NCBI GenBank assembly: GCA_964486395.1
Contig: CAZALP010000010.1
Coordinates: 1-17,791 of the forward strand
Origin: CAYYJV01 sp964486395
Lineage (GTDB): Bacteria; Patescibacteriota; Minisyncoccia; Minisyncoccales; MHMH01
Length of the DNA: 17,791 nucleotides
Direction: 5' to 3'
In this document: positions 13,770-17,791 of the stretch, piece after piece
How positions within the stretch are numbered: the first letter of the stretch is position 1
Layout: each line of letters begins with the position of its first letter
Program-made: the position numbers and the translations under genes
The notes under the pieces: model-generated
What the model saw: only the letters and a program-made list of their open reading frames with translations
What the model was told of the DNA's origin: nothing
The model's database searches: none

Positions 13770-14305
13770 ACAAAAACGGCGGCGGCGACCACCGAAACCC
13801 ATCTGCCGTTTTTATCTCCTTTGGCTGTTTGAGTTACATTGATAGTTCTGACAATTTTGCCAGAAAGCCTAAAAGCCTGGCGCCTGGAGTCCCATGCTTC
13901 GTTTGGATCAAACTTCAAACCCAAAGTGGAAGCCAGCATGGAAGCCGCCAAATCTTCGGCGTAGTCTCCAGCCACTTCTCTGGTCTCGCCGAAAGAATGA
14001 TGCTCTGAGAGATAGCCGTAGTTTTTATGATTGGCCGGAACGGCACAGCCCACGGAAGCCGCAATTAATCGGTTGGGCTCGTTGGTAGCGTTTCTGGCCA
14101 TAACCACGTAGACAATTTCACCAGCGCTCAAAAATTCTAACCCTTTGGCTCTGGTTACTTTTTTACAACCCGGCGGCAAAATGCTGGACACGGAAACCAA
14201 ATTAAATTGCTCTATGTCGGCGCCTCTTAAAGCTAGCTCAAAAGAAGCTAAATAATCTTTGTGAACGCCTACGCCTTTGGTTAGAAAAAATTTTGTTGGA
14301 GTCAT
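13763..14305 (-). CDS. pdaD: Pyruvoyl-dependent arginine decarboxylase
   Basis: Decarboxylates arginine to agmatine using a pyruvoyl group made by self-cleavage, not pyridoxal phosphate. The 180-residue proenzyme contains NLVSVSSILPPGCK: cleavage should fall between Ser40 and Ser41, giving a beta chain of 40 residues and an alpha chain whose first residue becomes pyruvoyl, as in the Methanocaldococcus jannaschii enzyme. Further family motifs are GEIVYVVMARNATNEP, AASVGCAVPANHKNYGYLSEHHSFGET (with the catalytic-region Glu) and FDPNEAWDSRR. Length matches the archaeal and chlamydial enzymes. ATG 14305 is 5 bases after hpf. Its product feeds the agmatinase two genes downstream, so the genes form a short route from arginine to putrescine. 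It could support acid resistance as well as polyamine supply. Confidence 0.95.
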   Translation of the reverse strand: MTPTKFFLTKGVGVHKDYLASFELALRGADIEQFNLVSVSSILPPGCKKVTRAKGLEFLSAGEIVYVVMARNATNEPNRLIAASVGCAVPANHKNYGYLSEHHSFGETREVAGDYAEDLAASMLASTLGLKFDPNEAWDSRRQAFRLSGKIVRTINVTQTAKGDKNGRWVSVVAAAVFVP

Positions 14306-14310
14306 TTTAT

Positions 14311-14715
14311 TTATATTCCCTCTTCTTTAATTCTTTCTTTGTGATAAAATTTAGCGCCGGGCGATAAATGAAGTTCTTTTTTTAATTGCCTTTGTCTTCT
14401 TTTGGTTTTGGCAATAAATTTATTTTTGTATTGTTTCAACTGCAACTGCAATTCGTCTTTTACTTCAACGATGGCTAACCTCAAATCCTTCCTCTCGACT
14501 TCAGCCCTAATGGTTTTCTTCCCGGGAACGGTTATTTGGCATTCGGCTCGGAAGAACGGTCCCTTTTTATGATGGTGAGTGGTTTTTCCTATTTCTACAA
14601 AAGATTTTGCCGGCTTTGTTTGAAAAAAATTTTCCAGTTTGCTAATTTTTCTTTGAATAAAATTTCTTAAAGATTGGTTTAATTTAATATTTGTTGCCTT
14701 AATAATAATTTTCAT
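14311..14715 (-). CDS. hpf: Ribosome hibernation promoting factor (short HPF/RaiA family)
   Basis: A 134-residue protein of the HPF/YfiA family that binds the 30S decoding region and silences ribosomes in slow growth. It opens MKIIIKATNIKLNQSLRNFIQRKISKL, the typical beta-alpha start, followed by FFRAECQITVPGKKTIRAEVERKDLRLAIVEVKDELQLQLKQYK, the conserved second half with basic rRNA-contacting residues. A basic tail of about 30 residues (KTKRRQRQLKKELH) replaces the separate dimerisation domain of long HPF, so it is the short type. It is the first gene after a strong promoter and heads the decarboxylase-DHS-agmatinase-lar operon, although the link to those enzymes is unexplained. ATG 14715 has no Shine-Dalgarno, only an A/T-rich leader of about 25 bases. 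Confidence 0.9.
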   Translation of the reverse strand: MKIIIKATNIKLNQSLRNFIQRKISKLENFFQTKPAKSFVEIGKTTHHHKKGPFFRAECQITVPGKKTIRAEVERKDLRLAIVEVKDELQLQLKQYKNKFIAKTKRRQRQLKKELHLSPGAKFYHKERIKEEGI

Positions 14716-14746
14716 TTTAAAAATTGCAGATTTTTTTTATTAATTA

Positions 14747-14774
14747 ATTATTTCATTTCAAGAAAGTTTGTCAA
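14747..14774 (-). promoter_or_regulatory. Promoter of the hpf-larC operon
   Basis: Perfect -35 TTGACA (14774-14769), a 16-base spacer and -10 AATAAT (14752-14747, one mismatch to TATAAT). Initiation near 14740 gives a leader of about 25 bases. The -35 begins two bases after the T-run of the murB terminator, the same back-to-back layout as at secD. The AT-rich palindromic TTAATTAATTAA at the -10 may add flexibility. Confidence 0.7.
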
Positions 14775-14776
14775 GT

Positions 14777-14803
14777 AAAAAACCGCATCCGGTTTGAATG
14801 CGG
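14777..14803 (-). terminator. Rho-independent terminator of murB
   Basis: CCGCAT (14803-14798), nine-base loop, ATGCGG (14788-14783) on the minus strand, then TTTTTT (14782-14777). It lies about 45 bases beyond the murB stop. Flanking 14804-14846 is T-rich on the plus strand and holds nothing else. Confidence 0.85.
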
Positions 14804-14846
14804 CGAAGATTATTTCTTTTTTTTCTTTGTGCCAATTGTGAATAAC

Positions 14847-15710
14847 TTAAAATTTTCCAAAAAACTGAATTTCTTCTTCCAGTTTTTTCCCAAATTTATT
14901 TTTTACTTTTCTTTTTACAAGATTTATCAAACTCAAAACTTCGGAGGCCTTGGCGCTTCCCGTATTCACGATGAAATTGGGATGTTTTTCTGAAATCTGC
15001 GCTCCGCCAATTTTTTTTCCTTTCAACTGACATTCCGCAATTAATTTTGCAGCCGGAATATTTTTAAAATTTTTAAAAACGCTGCCGGCTGAAGGATGCT
15101 GGGGATGTTTTTCTTTTCTGTAATCCAAATTGTTTTGGATCTCCTCCTGTATTTTCTCTCTATCACCTTTTTTTAATCGCAGCCGGCAAGATAAAATTAC
15201 CAAAGCGGGGTTCTTTTTGAAAACGCTGCTTCTGTAAGCAAAACGACAATCGCTGTTTTTATACTTTTTGATTTTTCCGGTCTTGCTGTCAAAGGCTTCC
15301 ACTTCTTCGACACAATCTTTCATTTCTCCCTCAAAAGCTCCGGCATTTCCCCTGACGGCTCCTCCTACCGTTCCAGGAATACCAGCTGCCCACTCCAAAC
15401 CTGCCAATCCGGCATTGGCAACTGCACTAACCAGTTTTCCCAAACTTACTCCCGTATCAGCGAAAACCCTTGAATTTTGAATTTTGAATTTTGAATTTTG
15501 AATTTTTATCACCAATCCCTTACATCCCTTGTCGGAAACCAACAAATTGCTGCCGCCCCCCAAAACAAAAAAGGGCAGCTTTTTCTTTTTGGCGAAAGAC
15601 AGCGCCTCCATTAAGTCGCTTTTATTTTCAACAACGCAAAAGTACTCGGCAGGCCCCCCAATTTTAAAAGTCGTATAGTTTTTCAGCAAAACGCTTTTTT
15701 GAAACTTCAT
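14847..15710 (-). CDS. murB: UDP-N-acetylenolpyruvoylglucosamine reductase MurB
   Basis: FAD enzyme that reduces UDP-GlcNAc-enolpyruvate to UDP-MurNAc, the second committed step of peptidoglycan synthesis. The 287 residues hold FVLGGGSNLLVSDKG (FAD), GLEWAAGIPGTVGGAVRGNAGAFEGEM, FAYRSSVFKK, the catalytic-serine motif HPSAGSVFKNF, and the substrate-binding tail GGAQISEKHPNFIVNTGSAKASEV. The compact form lacking the extra tyrosine loop fits type II MurB. I chose ATG 15710 (MKFQKSVLLKNYTTFKIGG) because the upstream TTG at 15740 would translate part of a terminator hairpin. Residues about 69-81 (KIQNSKFKIQNSR) come from a seven-base repeat tract inserted between the FAD motif and the following strand. 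The start codon is three bases after the T6 of an apparent terminator, so expression may depend on read-through. Confidence 0.95.
   Translation of the reverse strand: MKFQKSVLLKNYTTFKIGGPAEYFCVVENKSDLMEALSFAKKKKLPFFVLGGGSNLLVSDKGCKGLVIKIQNSKFKIQNSRVFADTGVSLGKLVSAVANAGLAGLEWAAGIPGTVGGAVRGNAGAFEGEMKDCVEEVEAFDSKTGKIKKYKNSDCRFAYRSSVFKKNPALVILSCRLRLKKGDREKIQEEIQNNLDYRKEKHPQHPSAGSVFKNFKNIPAAKLIAECQLKGKKIGGAQISEKHPNFIVNTGSAKASEVLSLINLVKRKVKNKFGKKLEEEIQFFGKF
15470..15504 (+). repeat. Five perfect seven-base repeats inside murB
   Basis: TTGAATT is repeated five times without a mismatch (plus strand). Translated on the minus strand it gives the seven-residue periodic KIQNSKF / KIQNSR segment, about residues 69-81 of MurB. 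Same period as the two secA tracts, related unit (TTGAATT against TTGRAAA). Confidence 0.95.
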
Positions 15711-15713
15711 ATT

Positions 15714-15769
15714 AAAAAAGGGGCGGGGAATCAACCCCAATTCATAGGATTTAGTGGGTGTCCCCGCCC
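15714..15769 (-). terminator. GC-rich terminator hairpin abutting the murB start
   Basis: GGGCGGGGA (15769-15761) and TCCCCGCCC (15729-15721) make a perfect nine-pair stem with a 31-nt loop, followed by C and TTTTTT (15719-15714), then AAT and the murB ATG at 15710. A shorter hairpin GGGG-TTGATT-CCCC (starting near 15738) can form in its place. The loop contains the 12-mer complementary to the 5' end of the candidate RNA, so a pseudoknot or a switch between alternatives is possible. A four-codon frame (ATG AAT TGG GGT TGA, from 15745) lies in the loop. Confidence 0.8.
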
Positions 15770-15850
15770 AACCTTATATTACCAAAACCAAAATATTCCG
15801 CAACAAGCAAAATAAAGCTACATGGTATATACATATATAATATAACACCG

Positions 15851-15874
15851 CGTCACCACGTCACTACGTCAAGT
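15851..15874 (+). repeat. Three eight-base direct repeats in the candidate RNA region
   Basis: CGTCACCA, CGTCACTA, CGTCAAGT occur head to tail; on the minus strand the unit is TRGTGACG. They are followed in transcription order by a TATATT-rich stretch, so they could be an operator or part of a weak promoter for murB, or simply a short tandem expansion. Confidence 0.5.
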
Positions 15875-15959
15875 TACGTTAAGAAAGCCATGGCAATGTT
15901 AACATAATTATTTTCCGTCAATCACTAACCTTACCGATAGTCTCTTCTTCTACAAAACA

Positions 15960-15985
15960 ACAGGCTTCGCTCGAGGGAAGCCTGT
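15960..15985. repeat. Nine-pair hairpin, stem of the RNA or protease terminator
   Basis: ACAGGCTTC and GAAGCCTGT flank an eight-base loop. On the minus strand it is followed by TGTTTTGT, a weak U-tract, so it may terminate transcripts of the protease gene 75 bases upstream. Because it lies inside the unit that starts at 16019, it may equally be an internal stem of that RNA. Confidence 0.6.
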
Positions 15986-16025
15986 CGTCGAATTGGAGCT
16001 AAAAACTCCACTAAATCCTGTTTAC

Positions 16026-16054
16026 ATATTAACAAACTCTGCCTTCTTTGTCAA
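16026..16054 (-). promoter_or_regulatory. Strong promoter of the candidate RNA
   Basis: Perfect -35 TTGACA (16054-16049), exactly 17 bases, then -10 TAATAT (16031-16026). The elements start seven bases after the protease stop. The predicted start (about 16019) coincides with the first base of the 12-mer that pairs with the RNA 3' region. Confidence 0.75.
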
Positions 16055-16060
16055 GTTTTT

Positions 16061-17791
16061 TTATCGAGAGAGAAATTCGTTGATTTTGGCGCGGGTGGCG
16101 CTTCCCACATATCCTGTGCCTTGAGTGAGTCCCCAAGGAGCCAAAATGTCTGAGGTATATTTTTCTTGAAAGCGGATGACGGCTCTTTGAGTCAAAGTGT
16201 AAAAATTGCCGTTGGTAATACCTTCAGGATAAATATCAGGACCCCGGGACTTTAAAAATTCCTGCAAACACTTGACTTGAGGATTCCCTGTCATCCCGAA
16301 ATACAAGTCCTGAGTGATTCTTTGGCAAGAAATGCCGCCTTCCATTTCCAGCAGTAACTTCTGAAGGGCCAAAAGCGCTTTTTTTAGCTGGGCAATCCTG
16401 GCCAGAAGCTCGCTTCGGCTCATCTGCGAAATCGGTTTTTGGAGGGGCGGCACAGAAGGAATAACTACTTCTGGAGCTGATTGCTCCTCCCGAGAAGAAG
16501 CCGTCCAAGAAAACGAATGAAAAGGCTCCGATGACGAAAAGTCGGAAATTTTATTTTGAGCAATGGGAATAATGGTCAAAGAAACGATTTCAGAGCCGAA
16601 GTTTTCCATGATAATTTTTCCTTCCCGGCCCGTGTCAAACGCCAAATGGTCAACGGAAATTCGGCCGTCGGAATATTGCACAACGTAGGGAACTTTAAAA
16701 TTTGCCCCGGTCTCGGCCCGAAAACTGACTTCCAGAATCCCCTTGCCGCCAATGAATTTGTGCCAGTTGCCCGACCAGTCTTTAGTGGTGTTATTAACCG
16801 AGAGCACGCTCTCTCCTACGAAAGGCAAGTAATTAACCAGAGGGACCACCCGGAGATTTTCAAGATTTTGATTAAGATAGCAATATTTTTCAGAAACGCT
16901 GCAGTCGTTCACTAAAACGGCAATCGTCCAATCAGTGAAGATTTGCGAAAAGTTTGCCGTAAAATTCCGCTGGGCCAAGGCCTGGTTAATGCTGGCAATG
17001 CCGGTTTTCCTCGATTTGAGAGAATCCACCAAAATACCGACGCCGTAATGATCAACCAGATACTGCGTAAATAAATTTATCACCCCGTAATCGTAGGACA
17101 CGTTGCTCCATTCAGTCAGGGAGTGAGAGGGCTTCTCTAAAAAATCTTTAACTCTGTTTTGAAGATTACTGCCCTGATAATCTTGGTCATATCCCAAGAA
17201 AGTCGGCGCGTACTCGGCTCGGGCCTCGTTAAGCCAAACGTCTTCGGAAACGCCGAAAGTCCTGTCTTTTTGGTTGAAAGTAATCAGGTGCATCATTTCG
17301 TGAGCCAAAAAACTTTTAACCCGGGACTCGTTAAGATACTCAGCGTTCAAATAAATCATTTCTCTTTCGTTGGATAAAGGAAGCTGGGTTTTGGGATATT
17401 CGTCTGCCGAATTAAAGTAACCGCCCGACTCTTTTTTCATCGGGTGAATCAAAACGGTAATCCGGGTATCTTTATCAATGCCCGGAGTCCATTCAGAACC
17501 GAAGGTTCTGGTTAAAGTCGGGTAAATTTTGTCTTCAAACTCCAAAATAAGAGAATCCAGCGATTGGTTTGTCTCTGCTTTCTCTTCGGGGCTGAGATCG
17601 GCCCACCAATCCTCATCCAGATACCAATAAGCGGTGGGGGAAGTTCTTTCCAGGACGGCCGTCAGTTCGCTTCTTTGCTGCAAATCGTAGGTAGAATTAA
17701 TGTTAAAAAGCGCGCTTTGGCCCAAAGAATTCTGGGCTTGGGCAAAAAACGGCAAAAAGCCAAGGGTTAAAAAAATTACGATAAATAAAGT
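16061..17791 (-). CDS. Secreted zinc metallopeptidase with peptidoglycan-binding domain, 5' end outside window
   Basis: The reading frame is open to the window edge (576 residues visible), so the true start is outside. The first residues, LFIVIFLTLGFLPFFAQAQN, are the hydrophobic core and AQA cleavage site of a signal peptide. Zinc motif HEMMH is at about 164-168, and LNEARAEYA provides a Glu ligand 21 residues after the second His, the HExxH-E layout of gluzincins (resembling M6/M30-like peptidases). Residues about 450-485 are an alpha-helical, leucine-rich coiled coil (SRSELLARIAQLKKALLALQ), followed by a C-terminal peptidoglycan-binding module of the PG_binding_1 type (VKCLQEFLKSRG ... TLTQRAVIRFQEKY ... 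GSATRAKINEFL). Likely a cell-wall-attached protease on the surface; target unknown. Followed directly by the promoter of the candidate RNA. Confidence 0.88.
   Translation of the reverse strand, partial: TLFIVIFLTLGFLPFFAQAQNSLGQSALFNINSTYDLQQRSELTAVLERTSPTAYWYLDEDWWADLSPEEKAETNQSLDSLILEFEDKIYPTLTRTFGSEWTPGIDKDTRITVLIHPMKKESGGYFNSADEYPKTQLPLSNEREMIYLNAEYLNESRVKSFLAHEMMHLITFNQKDRTFGVSEDVWLNEARAEYAPTFLGYDQDYQGSNLQNRVKDFLEKPSHSLTEWSNVSYDYGVINLFTQYLVDHYGVGILVDSLKSRKTGIASINQALAQRNFTANFSQIFTDWTIAVLVNDCSVSEKYCYLNQNLENLRVVPLVNYLPFVGESVLSVNNTTKDWSGNWHKFIGGKGILEVSFRAETGANFKVPYVVQYSDGRISVDHLAFDTGREGKIIMENFGSEIVSLTIIPIAQNKISDFSSSEPFHSFSWTASSREEQSAPEVVIPSVPPLQKPISQMSRSELLARIAQLKKALLALQKLLLEMEGGISCQRITQDLYFGMTGNPQVKCLQEFLKSRGPDIYPEGITNGNFYTLTQRAVIRFQEKYTSDILAPWGLTQGTGYVGSATRAKINEFLSR

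Larger units (their letters stand above)
15714..16019 (-). ncRNA. Candidate structured RNA or murB leader, about 306 nt
   Basis: The 320-bp gap between the protease and murB has no convincing reading frame, but it begins with a near-consensus promoter and ends in a strong intrinsic terminator. From the predicted start (16019) the first 12 bases, AGGATTTAGTGG, are exactly complementary to CCACTAAATCCT at 15757-15746 near the 3' end, which would close a loop of about 250 nt. Inside are a small hairpin (TGGAG/CTCCA, 15994-16010), a nine-pair hairpin (15960-15985), a partly paired arm around a GCCATGGC palindrome (15888-15895) and eight-base direct repeats. I do not recognise RNase P, SRP, 6S, tmRNA or a riboswitch class. 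It is either an independent RNA or an attenuating leader for murB. No expression evidence is available from the sequence. Confidence 0.6.

Noticed and set aside
13750..13773. DHS-like start at TTG 13773
   Set aside because: Adds FHKFHKF from a duplicated 9-mer and overlaps the upstream gene; ATG 13749 is available.
15470..15504. CRISPR-like or minisatellite locus outside genes
   Set aside because: Units are seven bases with no spacers and lie inside an intact murB frame.
15711..15740. MurB start at TTG 15740
   Set aside because: It would translate half of the terminator stem and add residues outside the family N-terminus; ATG 15710 fits MurB.
15721..15769. tRNA-like element (seven-pair GGGCGGG/CCCGCCC with GGGGTTGATTCCCC as T-arm)
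   Set aside because: Loop lacks the conserved C56, only 31 bases lie between the arms, and no anticodon or D-arm is possible; a terminator explains it better.
15714..16019. tmRNA, because ATTCGACGACAGG near 15989 resembles the tmRNA 5' signature
   Set aside because: No T-arm with TTCRANTC, no CCA-type acceptor end, and no tag frame ending in Ala-Ala stop; the signature is followed by a simple hairpin.
15714..16019. RNase P RNA, SRP RNA or 6S RNA
   Set aside because: No GAGGAAAGUC or ACAGAA core, no GGAAGG SRP loop, and no long uniform hairpin with central bubble.

Overview
The window reads as a chromosomal segment of a Candidate Phyla Radiation (Patescibacteria) bacterium, most likely Parcubacteria-like. 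Reasons: extremely tight packing with overlapping genes, moderate-to-low GC, a SecA with the long insert before its NNEFGFDYLRDN motif, a secreted protein ending in the coiled-coil plus peptidoglycan-binding module common in these genomes, a VirD4/TraD-like ATPase preceded by its partner membrane protein, and a pyruvoyl-type arginine decarboxylase with a deoxyhypusine-synthase-like protein. UGA is an ordinary stop (metK, secA, larE, larB, speB end in it), so this is not a UGA-glycine lineage such as Gracilibacteria. This placement is inferred from gene content. Every recognisable gene lies on the minus strand, so transcription runs from high to low coordinates.

Layout in transcription order. 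(1) 17791-16061: a secreted zinc metallopeptidase with a C-terminal peptidoglycan-binding domain, cut by the window edge inside its signal peptide. (2) 16054-15714: a 340-bp non-coding stretch with a near-consensus promoter, two internal hairpins, and a 12-nt perfect complement between the predicted 5' end and a segment near the 3' end. It finishes in a GC-rich hairpin plus T6, and I read it as an undescribed structured RNA or murB leader. (3) murB, followed by a terminator. (4) A seven-gene unit hpf - arginine decarboxylase - DHS-like - speB - larE - larB - larC with its own promoter and terminator. (5) secA, alone between a promoter and a terminator. (6) secD - metK - secF - a sigma-region-4/winged-helix protein - a membrane protein - a coupling-type ATPase that runs off the window.

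How the genes work together. The decarboxylase and agmatinase give arginine to agmatine to putrescine, and the DHS-like enzyme sits between them and keeps the catalytic lysine, so it probably makes or transfers an aminobutyl group. LarB, LarE and LarC are the complete set for the nickel-pincer nucleotide cofactor, but no LarA-type enzyme is present here. HPF leads this operon and links it to ribosome hibernation. SecA, SecD and SecF supply protein export, with metK wedged between secD and secF.

The most notable structure outside genes is the candidate RNA before murB. Next is a set of in-frame repeat insertions in essential genes: seven-base tandem repeats in secA (twice) and murB, and a perfect 27-bp palindrome in secA. 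Promoters and terminators are packed back to back, and secD looks leaderless. No tRNA, rRNA, CRISPR array, transposase or insertion sequence was seen.
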